From assembly GCA_930367205.1 (NCBI GenBank), contig CAKNEZ010000003.1:1116001-1180000 (forward strand): DNA of 64,000 nt, in the 5' to 3' direction. Under the pieces are notes generated by a model, which saw only the letters and a list, made by a program, of their open reading frames with translations, had not been told where the DNA came from and searched no databases. A program made the translations under genes and the position numbers. Source of the DNA: Acanthosoma haemorrhoidale (lineage: Eukaryota > Arthropoda > Insecta > Hemiptera > Acanthosomatidae). How positions within the stretch are numbered: position 1 is the first letter of the stretch; each line of letters begins with the position of its first letter. Below, in pieces: positions 27,523 to 42,540 of this stretch.

Positions 27523-29722
27523 CACACTTTTAAGGAAGTTAAGCTGCTACATAATTATTCTGAGAAAGAAGCTGTTCTCCTTTGCCTCTGGATTTACAAA
27601 AGTAAATCAAATAATACAATTAATTTTTAAATTTCAGAAACAAAACATTCGGTCATTCTGCATTGCTTAGTTGGTCAAACACTTATAATATAGCAAAGGA
27701 ACCGAAAACATTTTCATTCTTCAATTAAACACTATAGGCCGTAAAAGGGTCTACTAGCAAGAGTTTTTGAAAAAATTTAAGAAAGCTCTCACACGATTGT
27801 ATATTATTTTTAGGGCATACGGTAATCATAATGAAATATAAAATAATAAATTATTATACTAAAATTCATATTAATTAATGAAAGTTAAGTAATTACTTTT
27901 ACGTTACTCAACTGTAAATGAATAGAGAAAAACATAAATAATTTGCAGCAGTAAAACATTGGACACTATCTATGTGCTAACTTTAAGGCGAGATGATAAA
28001 TACATTCATAGGATAGGACCTTTCCTATTCTTTTGCTGATGCTCAACTACATGATTAATTCTGACATATATTCTTTCTTCAATAACACACGAGTTGAGTT
28101 CAAACCATCAATTAGCCGCACGCACGGTTGGTAAATTGTAATGTTTATATGACAGTATTTCATGAATAAATGTATATTAATGACAGGGCATACCTGATTC
28201 ATATTGTGATATTTATTACATTAAACTCAAAAATTATATTCATTTATTAAATATGATTTCCTATATAACAAAGGATGAATGTTTTTCTTTCAACTGTGGA
28301 TTTACAAATGTAAAACCAAAAAATTCTACCATTTACTTGAAGTAACAAAAAGCTTAGTCACTTTTTTCATTAGCTGCTCAAGATAACAAATTTTAAAAAA
28401 CAATCACAAAGAAACACTATCATTTACGTTCTGTTCCTAATGTCTTCTATCATATTTTCTATCTTCGATGAAACATATCAAGTCCAAAACTGACCGAGTG
28501 TCCAGATATTATAATAAATACTTATTATCTTATAAAAGTAATTAATAATAAATAAATATCCTTGCAAGGGCAAACCATATAAAATACATCTTAAAATAAG
28601 GTTGAATGGAACTATATAGTTGCATACTTTTAAGGAAGTTAAGCTGCTACATAATTATTCTGAGAAAGAAGCTGTTCTCCTTTGCCTCTGGATTTACAAA
28701 AGTAAATCAAATAATACAATTAATTTTTAAATTTCAGAAACAAAACATTCGGTCATTCTGCATTGCTTAGTTGGTCAAACACTTATAATATAGCAAAGGA
28801 ACCGAAAACATTTTCATTCTTCAATTAAACACTATAGGCCGTAAAAGGGTCTACTAGCAAGAGTTTTTGAAAAAATTTAAGAAAGCTCTCACACGATTGT
28901 ATATTATTTTTAGGGCATACGGTAATCATAATGAAATATAAAATAATAAATTATTATACTAAAATTCATATTAATTAATGAAAGTTAAGTAATTACTTTT
29001 ACGTTACTCAACTGTAAATGAATAGAGAAAAACATAAATAATTTGCAGCAGTAAAACATTGGACACTATCTATGTGCTAACTTTAAGGCGAGATGATAAA
29101 TACATTCATAGGATAGGACCTTTCCTATTCTTTTGCTGATGCTCAACTACATGATTAATTCTGACATATATTCTTTCTTCAATAACACACGAGTTGAGTT
29201 CAAACCATCAATTAGCCGCACGCACGGTTGGTAAATTGTAATGTTTATATGACAGTATTTCATGAATAAATGTATATTAATGACAGAGCATACCTGATTC
29301 ATATTGCGATATTTATTACATTAAACTAAAAAATTATATTCATTTATTAAATATGATTTCCTACATAACAAAGGATGAATGTTTTTCTTTCAACTGTGGA
29401 TTTACAAATGTAAAACCAAAAAATTCTACCATTTACTTGAAGTAACAAAAAGCTTAGTCACTTTTTTCATTAGCTGCTCAAGATAACAAATTTTAAAAAA
29501 CAATCACAAAGAAACACTATCATTTACGTTCTGTTCCTAATGTGTTCTATCATATTTTCTATCTTCGATGAAACATACCAAGTCCAAAACTGACCGAGTG
29601 TCCAGATATTATAATAAATACTTATTATCTTATAAAAGTAATTAATAATAAATAAATATCCTTGCAAGGGCAAACCATATAAAATACATCTTAAAATAAG
29701 GTTGAATGGAACTATATAGTTG
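27523..29722. repeat. Pair of 1100-bp monomers sharing private variants
   Basis: Both units lack one A (CTAAAATTCAT), and both carry T-to-A in CAACTACATG (28049 and 29149), seen nowhere else in the window. The first also has a private start CACACTTT and private AACTCAAAAA and CTATATAAC alleles. The second has TGTGTTCTAT. They are a local duplication followed by mutation. Confidence 0.7.
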
Positions 29723-31924
29723 CATACTTTTAAGGAAGTTAAGCTGCTACATAATTATTCTGAGAAAGAAGCTGTTCTCCTTTGCCTCTGGATTTACAAA
29801 AGTAAATCAAATAATACAATTAATTTTTAAATTTCAGAAACAAGACATTCGGTCATTCTGCATTGCTTAGCTGGTCAAACACTTAAAATATAGCAAAGGA
29901 ACCGAAAACATTTTCATTCTTCAATTAAACACTATAGGCCGTAAAAGGGTCTACTAGCAAGAGTTTTTGAAAACATTTAAGAAAGCTCTCACACGAATGT
30001 ATATTATTTTCAGGGCATACGGTAATCATAATGAAATATAAAATAATAAATTATTGTACTAAAAATTCATATTAATTAATGAAAGTTAAGTAATTACTTT
30101 TACGTTACTCAACTGTAAATGAATAGAGAAAAACATAAATAATTTGCAGCAGTAAAACATTGGACACTATCTATGTGCTAACTTTAAGGCGAGATGATAA
30201 ATACATTCATAGGATAGGACCTTTCCTATTCTTTTGCTGATGCTCAACTTCATGATTAATTCTGACATATATTCTTTCTTCAATAACACACGAGTTGAGT
30301 TCAAACCATCAATTAGCCGCACGCACGGTTGGTAAATTGTAATGTTTATATGACAGTATTTCATGAATAAATGTATATTAATGACAGAGCATACCTGATT
30401 CATATTGCGATATTTATTACATTAAACTAAAAAATTATATTCATTTATTAAATATGATTTCCTACATAACAAAGGATGAATGTTTTTCTTTCAACTGTGG
30501 ATTTACAAATGTAAAACCAAAAAATTCTACCATTTACTTGAAGTAACAAAAAGCTTAGTCACTTTTTTCATTAGCTGCTCAAGATAACAAATTTTAAAAA
30601 ACAATTACAAAGAAACACTATCATTTACGTTCTGTTCCTATTGTCTTCTATCATATTTTCTATCTTCGATGAAACATACCAAGTCCAAAACTGACCGAGT
30701 GTCCAGATATTATAATAGATACTTATTATCTTATAAAAGTAATTAATAATAAATAAATATCCTTGCAAGGGCAAACCATATAAAATACATCTTAAAATAA
30801 GGTTGAATGGAACTATATAGTTGCATACTTTTAAGGAAGTTAAGCTGCTACATAATTATTCTGAGAAAGAAGCTGTTCTCCTTTGCCTCTGGATTTACAA
30901 AAGTAAATCATATAATACAATTAATTTTTAAATTTCAGAAACAAAACATTCGGTCATTCTGCATTGCTTAGTTGGTCAAACACTTATAATATAGCAAAGG
31001 AACCGAAAACATTTTCATTCTTCAATTAAACACTATAGGCCGTAAAAGGGTCTACTAGCAAGAGTTTTTGAAAAAATTTAAGAAAGCTCTCACGAGATTG
31101 TATATTATTTTTAGGGCATACGGTAATCATAATGAAATATAAAATAATAAATTATTATACTAAAAATTCATATTAATTAATGAAAGTTAAGTAATTACTT
31201 TTACGTTACTCAACTGTAAATGAATAGAGAAAAACATAAATAATTTGCAGCAGTAAAACATTGGACACTATCTATGTGCTAACTTTAAGGCGAGATGATA
31301 AATACATTCATAGGATAGGACCTTTCCTATTCTTTTGCTGATGCTCAACTTCATGATTAATTCTGACATATATTCTTTCTTCAATAACACACGAGTTGAG
31401 TTCAAACCATCAATTAGCCGCACGCACGGTTGGTAAATTGTAATGTTTATATGACAGTATTTCATGAATAAATGTATATTAATGACAGAGCATACCTGAT
31501 TCATATTGCGATATTTATTACATTAAACTAAAAAATTATATTCATTTATTAAATATGATTTCCTACATAACAAAGGATGAATGTTTTTCTTTCAACTGTG
31601 GATTTACAAATGTAAAACCAAAAAATTCTACCATTTACTTGAAGTAACAAAAAGCTTAGTCACTTTTTTCATTAGCTGCTCAAGATAACAAATTTTAAAA
31701 AACAATCACAAAGAAACACTATCATTTACGTTCTGTTCCTAATGTCTTCTATCATATTTTCTATCTTCGATGAAACATACCAAGTCCAAAACTGACCGAG
31801 TGTCCAGATATTATAATAAATACTTATTATCTTATAAAAGTAATTAATAATAAATAAATATCCTTGCAAGGGCAAACCATATCAAATACATCTTAAAATA
31901 AGGTTGAATGGAACTATATAGTTG

Positions 31925-34900
31925 CATACTTTTAAGGAAGTTAAGCTGCTACATAATTATTCTGAGAAAGAAGCTGTTCTCCTTTGCCTCTGGATTTACA
32001 AAAGTAAATCAAATAATACAATTAATTTTTAAATTTCAGAAACAAAACATTCAGTCATTTTGCATTGCTTAGTTGGTCAAACACTTATAATATAGCAAAG
32101 GAACCGAAAACATTTTCATTCTTCAATTAAACACTATAGGCCGTAAAAGGGTCTACTAGCAAGAGTTTTTGAAAAAATTTAAGAAAGCTCTCACGAGATT
32201 GTATATTATTTTTAGGGCATACGGTAATCATAATGAAATATAAAATAATAAATTATTATACTAAAAATTCATATTAATTAATGAAAGTTAAGTAATTACT
32301 TTTACGTTACTCAACTGTAAATGAATAGAGAAAAACATAAATAATTTGCAGCAGTAAAACATTGGACACTATCTATGTGCTAACTTTAAGGCGAGATGAT
32401 AAATACATTCATAGGATAGGACCTTTCCTATTCTTTTGCTGATGCTCAACTTCATGATTAATTCTGACATATATTCTTTCTTCAATAACACACGAGTTGA
32501 GTTCAAACCATCAATTAGCCGCACGCACGGTTGGTAAATTGTAATGTTTATATGACAGTATTTCATGAATAAATGTATATTAATGACAGAGCATACCTGA
32601 TTCATATTGCGATATTTATTACATTAAACTAAAAAATTATATTCATTTATTAAATATGATTTCCTACATAACAAAGGATGAATGTTTTTCTTTCAACTGT
32701 GGATTTACAAATGTAAAACCAAAAAATTCTACCATTTACTTGAAGTAACAAAAAGCTTAGTCACTTTTTTCATTAGCTGCTCAAGATAACAAATTTTAAA
32801 AAACAATTACAAAGAAACACTATCATTTACGTTCTGTTCCTATTGTCTTCTATCATATTTTCTATCTTCGATGAAACATACCAAGTCCAAAACTGACCGA
32901 GTGTCCAGATATTATAATAGATACTTATTATCTTATAAAAGTAATTAATAATAAATAAATATCCTTGCAAGGGCAAACCATATAAAATACATCTTAAAAT
33001 AAGGTTGAATGGAACTATATAGTTGCATACTTTTAAGGAAGTTAAGCTGCTACATAATTATTCTGAGAAAGAAGCTGTTCTCCTTTGCCTCTGGATTTAC
33101 AAAAGTAAATCAAATAATACAATTAATTTTTAAATTTCAGAAACAAAACATTCAGTCATTTTGCATTGCTTAGTTGGTCAAACACTTATAATATAGCAAA
33201 GGAACCGAAAACATTTTCATTCTTCAATTAAACACTATAGGCCGTAAAAGGGTCTACTAGCAAGAGTTTTTGAAAAAATTTAAGAAAGCTCTCACGAGAT
33301 TGTATATTATTTTTAGGGCATACGGTAATCATAATGAAATATAAAATAATAAATTATTATACTAAAAATTCATATTAATTAATGAAAGTTAAGTAATTAC
33401 TTTTACGTTACTCAACTGTAAATGAATAGAGAAAAACATAAATAATTTGCAGCAGTAAAACATTGGACACTATCTATGTGCTAACTTTAAGGCGAGATGA
33501 TAAATACATTCATAGGATAGGACCTTTCCTATTCTTTTGCTGATGCTCAACTTCATGATTAATTCTGACATATATTCTTTCTTCAATAACACACGAGTTG
33601 AGTTCAAACCATCAATTAGCCGCACGCACGGTTGGTAAATTGTAATGTTTATATGACAGTATTTCATGAATAAATGTATATTAATGACAGAGCATACCTG
33701 ATTCATATTGCGATATTTATTACATTAAACTAAAAAATTATATTCATTTATTAAATATGATTTCCTACATAACAAAGGATGAATGTTTTTCTTTCAACTG
33801 TGGATTTACAAATGTAAAACCAAAAAATTCTACCATTTACTTGAAGTAACAAAAAGCTTAGTCACTTTTTTCATTAGCTGCTCAAGATAACAAATTTTAA
33901 AAAACAATTACAAAGAAACACTATCATTTACGTTCTGTTCCTATTGTCTTCTATCATATTTTCTATCTTCGATGAAACATACCAAGTCCAAAACTGACCG
34001 AGTGTCCAGATATTATAATAGATACTTATTATCTTATAAAAGTAATTAATAATAAATAAATATCCTTGCAAGGGCAAACCATATAAAATACATCTTAAAA
34101 TAAGGTTGAATGGAACTATATAGTTGCATACTTTTAAGGAAGTTAAGCTGCTACATAATTATTCTGAGAAAGAAGCTGTTCTCCTTTGCCTCTGGATTTA
34201 CAAAAGTAAATCAAATAATACAATTAATTTTTAAATTTCAGAAACAAAACATTCAGTCATTTTGCATTGCTTAGTTGGTCAAACACTTATAATATAGCAA
34301 AGGAACCGAAAACATTTTCATTCTTCAATTAAACACTATAGGCCGTAAAAGGGTCTACTAGCAAGAGTTTTTGAAAAAATTTAAGAAAGCTCTCACGAGA
34401 TTGTATATTATTTTTAGGGCATACGGTAATCATAATGAAATATAAAATAATAAATTATTATACTAAAAATTCATATTAATTAATGAAAGTTAAGTAATTA
34501 CTTTTACGTTACTCAACTGTAAATGAATAGAGAAAAACATAAATAATTTGCAGCAGTAAAACATTGGACACTATCTATGTGCTAACTTTAAGGCGAGATG
34601 ATAAATACATTCATAGGATAGGACCTTTCCTATTCTTTTGCTGATGCTCAACTTCATGATTAATTCTGACATATATTCTTTCTTCAATAACACACGAGTT
34701 GAGTTCAAACCATCAATTAGCCGCACGCACGGTTGGTAAATTGTAATGTTTATATGACAGTATTTCATGAATAAATGTATATTAATGACAGAGCATACCT
34801 GATTCATATTGCGATATTTATTACATTAAACTAAAAAATTATATTCATTTATTAAATATGATTTCCTACATAACAAAGGATGAATGTTTTTCTTTCAACT

Positions 34901-37900
34901 GTGGATTTACAAATGTAAAACCAAAAAATTCTACCATTTACTTGAAGTAACAAAAAGCTTAGTCACTTTTTTCATTAGCTGCTCAAGATAACAAATTTTA
35001 AAAAACAATTACAAAGAAACACTATCATTTACGTTCTGTTCCTATTGTCTTCTATCATATTTTCTATCTTCGATGAAACATACCAAGTCCAAAACTGACC
35101 GAGTGTCCAGATATTATAATAGATACTTATTATCTTATAAAAGTAATTAATAATAAATAAATATCCTTGCAAGGGCAAACCATATAAAATACATCTTAAA
35201 ATAAGGTTGAATGGAACTATATAGTTGCATACTTTTAAGGAAGTTAAGCTGCTACATAATTATTCTGAGAAAGAAGCTGTTCTCCTTTGCCTCTGGATTT
35301 ACAAAAGTAAATCAAATAATACAATTAATTTTTAAATTTCAGAAACAAAACATTCAGTCATTTTGCATTGCTTAGTTGGTCAAACACTTATAATATAGCA
35401 AAGGAACCGAAAACATTTTCATTCTTCAATTAAACACTATAGGCCGTAAAAGGGTCTACTAGCAAGAGTTTTTGAAAAAATTTAAGAAAGCTCTCACGAG
35501 ATTGTATATTATTTTTAGGGCATACGGTAATCATAATGAAATATAAAATAATAAATTATTATACTAAAAATTCATATTAATTAATGAAAGTTAAGTAATT
35601 ACTTTTACGTTACTCAACTGTAAATGAATAGAGAAAAACATAAATAATTTGCAGCAGTAAAACATTGGACACTATCTATGTGCTAACTTTAAGGCGAGAT
35701 GATAAATACATTCATAGGATAGGACCTTTCCTATTCTTTTGCTGATGCTCAACTTCATGATTAATTCTGACATATATTCTTTCTTCAATAACACACGAGT
35801 TGAGTTCAAACCATCAATTAGCCGCACGCACGGTTGGTAAATTGTAATGTTTATATGACAGTATTTCATGAATAAATGTATATTAATGACAGAGCATACC
35901 TGATTCATATTGCGATATTTATTACATTAAACTAAAAAATTATATTCATTTATTAAATATGATTTCCTACATAACAAAGGATGAATGTTTTTCTTTCAAC
36001 TGTGGATTTACAAATGTAAAACCAAAAAATTCTACCATTTACTTGAAGTAACAAAAAGCTTAGTCACTTTTTTCATTAGCTGCTCAAGATAACAAATTTT
36101 AAAAAACAATTACAAAGAAACACTATCATTTACGTTCTGTTCCTATTGTCTTCTATCATATTTTCTATCTTCGATGAAACATACCAAGTCCAAAACTGAC
36201 CGAGTGTCCAGATATTATAATAGATACTTATTATCTTATAAAAGTAATTAATAATAAATAAATATCCTTGCAAGGGCAAACCATATAAAATACATCTTAA
36301 AATAAGGTTGAATGGAACTATATAGTTGCATACTTTTAAGGAAGTTAAGCTGCTACATAATTATTCTGAGAAAGAAGCTGTTCTCCTTTGCCTCTGGATT
36401 TACAAAAGTAAATCAAATAATACAATTAATTTTTAAATTTCAGAAACAAAACATTCAGTCATTTTGCATTGCTTAGTTGGTCAAACACTTATAATATAGC
36501 AAAGGAACCGAAAACATTTTCATTCTTCAATTAAACACTATAGGCCGTAAAAGGGTCTACTAGCAAGAGTTTTTGAAAAAATTTAAGAAAGCTCTCACGA
36601 GATTGTATATTATTTTTAGGGCATACGGTAATCATAATGAAATATAAAATAATAAATTATTATACTAAAAATTCATATTAATTAATGAAAGTTAAGTAAT
36701 TACTTTTACGTTACTCAACTGTAAATGAATAGAGAAAAACATAAATAATTTGCAGCAGTAAAACATTGGACACTATCTATGTGCTAACTTTAAGGCGAGA
36801 TGATAAATACATTCATAGGATAGGACCTTTCCTATTCTTTTGCTGATGCTCAACTTCATGATTAATTCTGACATATATTCTTTCTTCAATAACACACGAG
36901 TTGAGTTCAAACCATCAATTAGCCGCACGCACGGTTGGTAAATTGTAATGTTTATATGACAGTATTTCATGAATAAATGTATATTAATGACAGAGCATAC
37001 CTGATTCATATTGCGATATTTATTACATTAAACTAAAAAATTATATTCATTTATTAAATATGATTTCCTACATAACAAAGGATGAATGTTTTTCTTTCAA
37101 CTGTGGATTTACAAATGTAAAACCAAAAAATTCTACCATTTACTTGAAGTAACAAAAAGCTTAGTCACTTTTTTCATTAGCTGCTCAAGATAACAAATTT
37201 TAAAAAACAATTACAAAGAAACACTATCATTTACGTTCTGTTCCTATTGTCTTCTATCATATTTTCTATATTCGATGAAACATACCAAGTCCAAAACTGA
37301 CCGAGTGTCCAGATATTATAATAGATACTTATTATCTTATAAAAGTAATTAATAATAAATAAATATCCTTGCAAGGGCAAACCATATAAAATACATCTTA
37401 AAATAAGGTTGAATGGAACTATATAGTTGCATACTTTTAAGGAAGTTAAGCTGCTACATAATTATTCTGAGAAAGAAGCTGTTCTCCTTTGCCTCTGGAT
37501 TTACAAAAGTAAATCAAATAATACAATTAATTTTTAAATTTCAGAAACAAAACATTCAGTCATTTTGCATTGCTTAGTTGGTCAAACACTTATAATATAG
37601 CAAAGGAACCGAAAACATTTTCATTCTTCAATTAAACACTATAGGCCGTAAAAGGGTCTACTAGCAAGAGTTTTTGAAAAAATTTAAGAAAGCTCTCACG
37701 AGATTGTATATTATTTTTAGGGCATACGGTAATCATAATGAAATATAAAATAATAAATTATTATACTAAAAATTCATATTAATTAATGAAAGTTAAGTAA
37801 TTACTTTTACGTTACTCAACTGTAAATGAATAGAGAAAAACATAAATAATTTGCAGCAGTAAAACATTGGACACTATCTATGTGCTAACTTTAAGGCGAG

Positions 37901-38530
37901 ATGATAAATACATTCATAGGATAGGACCTTTCCTATTCTTTTGCTGATGCTCAACTTCATGATTAATTCTGACATATATTCTTTCTTCAATAACACACGA
38001 GTTGAGTTCAAACCATCAATTAGCCGCACGCACGGTTGGTAAATTGTAATGTTTATATGACAGTATTTCATGAATAAATGTATATTAATGACAGAGCATA
38101 CCTGATTCATATTGCGATATTTATTACATTAAACTAAAAAATTATATTCATTTATTAAATATGATTTCCTACATAACAAAGGATGAATGTTTTTCTTTCA
38201 ACTGTGGATTTACAAATGTAAAACCAAAAAATTCTACCATTTACTTGAAGTAACAAAAAGCTTAGTCACTTTTTTCATTAGCTGCTCAAGATAACAAATT
38301 TTAAAAAACAATTACAAAGAAACACTATCATTTACGTTCTGTTCCTATTGTCTTCTATCATATTTTCTATCTTCGATGAAACATACCAAGTCCAAAACTG
38401 ACCGAGTGTCCAGATATTATAATAGATACTTATTATCTTATAAAAGTAATTAATAATAAATAAATATCCTTGCAAGGGCAAACCATATAAAATACATCTT
38501 AAAATAAGGTTGAATGGAACTATATAGTTG
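31925..38530. repeat. Homogenised run of six near-identical monomers
   Basis: Units 31925, 33026, 34127, 35228, 36329 and 37430 share the same allele at every diagnostic site: AGTCATTTTGC, CACGAGATT, GACAGAG, CAATTAC, CCTATTG, ATAGATAC. The only difference I noticed is CTATATTCG near 37266. The same type recurs at 50866-53067 just before the second composite block. This indicates recent local amplification. Confidence 0.75.
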
Positions 38531-41500
38531 CATACTTTTAAGGAAGTTAAGCTGCTACATAATTATTCTGAGAAAGAAGCTGTTCTCCTTTGCCTCTGGA
38601 TTTACAAAAGTAAATCAAATAATACAATTAATTTTTAAATTTCAGAAACAAAACATTCGGTCATTCGGCATTGCTTAGTTGGTCAAACACTTATAATATA
38701 GCAAAGGAACCGAAAACATTTTCATTCTTCAATTAAACACTATAGGCCGTAAAAGGGTCTACTAGCAAGAGTTTTTGAAAAAATTTAAGAAAGCTCTCAC
38801 ACAATTGTATATTATTTTTAGGGCATACGGTAATCATAATGAAATATAAAATAATAAATTATTATACTAAAAATTCATATTAATTAATGAAAGTTAAGTA
38901 ATTACTTTTACGTTACTCAACTGTAAATGAATAGAGAAAAACATAAATAATTTGCAGCAGTAAAACATTGGACACTATCTATGTGCTAACTTTAAGGCGA
39001 GATGATAAATACATTCATAGGATAGGACCTTTCCTATTCTTTTGCTGATGCTCAACTTCATGATTAATTCTGACATATATTCTTTCTTCAATAACACACG
39101 AGTTGAGTTCAAACCATCAATTAGCCGCACTCACGGTTGGTAAATTGTAATGTTTATATGACAGTATTTCATGAATAAATGTATATTAATGACAGGGCAT
39201 ACCTGATTCATATTGCGATATTTATTACATTAAACTAAAAAATTATATTCATTTATTAAATATGATTTCCTACATAACAAAGGATGAATGTTTTTCTTTC
39301 AACTGTGGATTTACAAATGTAAAACCAAAAAATTCTACCATTTACTTGAAGTAACAAAAAGCTTAGTCACTTTTTTCATTAGCTGCTCAAGATAACAAAT
39401 TTTAAAAAACAATCACAAAGAAACACTATCATTTACGTTCTGTTCCTATTGTCTTCTATCATATTTTCTATCTTCGATGAAACATACCAAGTCTAAAACT
39501 GACCGAGTGTCCAGATATTATAATAAATACTTATTATCTTATAAAAGTAATTAATAATAAATAAATATCCTTGCAAGGGCAAACCATATAAAATACATCT
39601 TAAAATAAGGTTGAATGGAACTATATAGTTGCATACTTTTAAGGAAGTTAAGCTGCTACATAATTATTCTGAGAAAGAAGCTGTTCTCCTTTGCCTCTGG
39701 ATTTACAAAAGTAAATCAAATAATACAATTAATTTTTAAATTTCAGAAACAAAACATTCAGTCATTTTGCATTGCTTAGTTGGTCAAACACTTATAATAT
39801 AGCAAAGGAACCGAAAACATTTTCATTCTTCAATTAAACACTATAGGCCGTAAAAGGGTCTACTAGCAAGAGTTTTTGAAAAAATTTAAGAAAGCTCTCA
39901 CACGATTGTATATTATTTTTAGGGCATACGGTAATCATAATGAAATATAAAATAATAAATTATTATACTAAAAATTCATATTAATTAATGAAAGTTAAGT
40001 AATTACTTTTACGTTACTCAACTGTAAATGAATAGAGAAAAACATAAATAATTTGCAGCAGTAAAACATTGGACACTATCTATGTGCTAACTTTAAGGCG
40101 AGATGATAAATACATTCATAGGATAGGACCTTTCCTATTCTTTTGCTGATGCTCAACTTCATGATTAATTCTGACATATATTCTTTCTTCAATAACACAC
40201 GAGTTGAGTTCAAACCATCAATTAGCCGCACGCACGGTTGGTAAATTGTAATGTTTATATGACAGTATTTCATGAATAAATGTATATTAATGACAGGGCA
40301 TACCTGATTCATATTGCGATATTTATTACATTAAACTAAAAAATTATATTCATTTATTAAATATGATTTCCTACATAACAAAGGATGAATGTTTTTCTTT
40401 CAACTGTGGATTTACAAATGTAAAACCAAAAAATTCTACCATTTACTTGAAGTAACAAAAAGCTTAGTCACTTTTTTCATTAGCTGCTCAAGATAACAAA
40501 TTTTAAAAAACAATCACAAAGAAACACTATCATTTACGTTCTGTTCCTATTGTCTTCTATCATATTTTCTATCTTCGATGAAACATACCAAGTCTAAAAC
40601 TGACCGAGTGTCCAGATATTATAATAAATACTTATTATCTTATAAAAGTAATTAATAATAAATAAATATCCTTGCAAGGGCAAACCATATAAAATACATC
40701 TTAAAATAAGGTTGAATGGAACTATATAGTTGCATACTTTTAAGGAAGTTAAGCTGCTACATAATTATTCTGAGAAAGAAGCTGTTCTCCTTTGCCTCTG
40801 GATTTACAAAAGTAAATCAAATAATACAATTAATTTTTAAATTTCAGAAACAAAACATTCAGTCATTTTGCATTGCTTAGTTGGTCAAACACTTATAATA
40901 TAGCAAAGGAACCGAAAACATTTTCATTCTTCAATTAAACACTATAGGCCGTAAAAGGGTCTACTAGCAAGAGTTTTTGAAAAAATTTAAGAAAGCTCTC
41001 ACACGATTGTATATTATTTTTAGGGCATACGGTAATCATAATGAAATATAAAATAATAAATTATTATACTAAAAATTCATATTAATTAATGAAAGTTAAG
41101 TAATTACTTTTACGTTACTCAACTGTAAATGAATAGAGAAAAACATAAATAATTTGCAGCAGTAAAACATTGGACACTATCTATGTGCTAACTTTAAGGG
41201 GAGATGATAAATACATTCATAGGATAGGACCTTTCCTATTCTTTTGCTGATGCTCAACTTCATGATTAATTCTGACATATATTCTTTCTTCAATAACACA
41301 CGAGTTGAGTTCAAACCATCAATTAGCCGCACGCACGGTTGGTAAATTGTAATGTTTATATGACAGTATTTCATGAATAAATGTATATTAATGACAGAGC
41401 ATACCTGATTCATATTGCGATATTTATTACATTAAACTAAAAAATTATATTCATTTATTAAATATGATTTCCTACATAACAAAGGATGAATGTTTTTCTT

Positions 41501-41833
41501 TCAACTGTGGATTTACAAATGTAAAACCAAAAAATTCTACCATTTACTTGAAGTAACAAAAAGCTTAGTCACTTTTTTCATTAGCTGCTCAAGATAACAA
41601 ATTTTAAAAAACAATCACAAAGAAACACTATCATTTACGTTCTGTTCCTATTGTCTTCTATCATATTTTCTATCTTCGATGAAACATACCAAGTCCAAAA
41701 CTGACCGAGTGTCCAGATATTATAATAAATACTTATTATCTTATAAAAGTAATTAATAATAAATAAATATCCTTGCAAGGGCAAACCATATAAAATACAT
41801 CTTAAAATAAGGTTGAATGGAACTATATAGTTG

Positions 41834-42540
41834 CATACTTTTAAGGAAGTTAAGCTGCTACATAATTATTCTGAGAAAGAAGCTGTTCTCCTTTGCCTCT
41901 GGATTTACAAAAGTAAATCAAATAATACAATTAATTTTTAAATTTCAGAAACAAAACATTCAGTCATTTTGCATTGCTTAGTTGGTCAAACACTTATAAT
42001 ATAGCAAAGGAACCGAAAACATTTTCATTCTTCAATTAAACACTATAGGCCGTAAAAGGGTCTACTAGCAAGAGTTTTTGAAAAAATTTAAGAAAGCTCT
42101 CACACGATTGTATATTATTTTTAGGGCATACGGTAATCATAATGAAATATAAAATAATAAATTATTATACTAAAAATTCATATTAATTAATGAAAGTTAA
42201 GTAATTACTTTTACGTTACTCAACTGTAAATGAATAGAGAAAAACATAAATAATTTGCAGCAGTAAAACATTGGACACTATCTATGTGCTAACTTTAAGG
42301 CGAGATGATAAATACATTCATAGGATAGGACCTTTCCTATTCTTTTGCTGATGCTCAACTTCATGATTAATTCTGACATATATTCTTTCTTCAATAACAC
42401 ACGAGTTGAGTTTAAACCATCAATTAGCAGCACGCACCAATTACCATTTACTTGAAGTAACAAAAAGCTTAGTCACTTTTTTCATTAGCTGCTCAACATA
42501 ACAATAACAATTTAAAAAAACAATCACAAAGAAACACTAT
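41834..42540. repeat. Truncated satellite monomer left of element copy 1
   Basis: Standard alleles up to about 42405, then the diverged form GAGTTTAAACC and AGCAGCACGCACC. A deletion of about 197 bp joins CACGCACC to ACCATTTACTTG near 42438-42443. The remaining satellite (CTTAGTCAC to AAACACTAT) also has variant CAACATAACAATAACAA, and stops at 42540 where the LTR begins. The diverged part resembles the monomer type on the far side of the element, so the element probably entered an already diverged unit. Confidence 0.8.

Larger units (their letters stand above)
1..42540. repeat. Satellite array A, 1101-bp monomer, 38 complete units plus one truncated
   Basis: Head-to-tail tandem array with a very regular period. 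Taking the motif CATACTTTTAAGGAAG as unit start, units begin at 1, 1101, 2202, 3303, 4404, 5505, 6606, 7707, 8808, 9909, 11010, 12111, 13212, 14313, 15413, 16514, 17614, 18715, 19816, 20917, 22018, 23119, 24220, 25321, 26422, 27523, 28623, 29723, 30824, 31925, 33026, 34127, 35228, 36329, 37430, 38531, 39632, 40733 and 41834. The phase is arbitrary. Units are 1101 bp, except those starting at 1, 14313, 16514, 27523 and 28623, which are 1100 bp through loss of one A in a short A run. By eye, units differ at about 10-20 positions, mostly shared diagnostic sites. The sequence is strongly A+T-rich, with no gene found. A heterochromatic, possibly pericentromeric, location is inference. Confidence 0.97.

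Noticed and set aside
27324..27527. 67-codon minus-strand ORF spanning a monomer boundary
   Set aside because: It exists only because of a single private substitution (CACACTTT) in one unit; a chance ORF in A+T-rich satellite.
1..42540. CRISPR-like or other short-spacer array
   Set aside because: The repeat unit is about 1.1 kb with no unique spacers; it is a classic tandem satellite.
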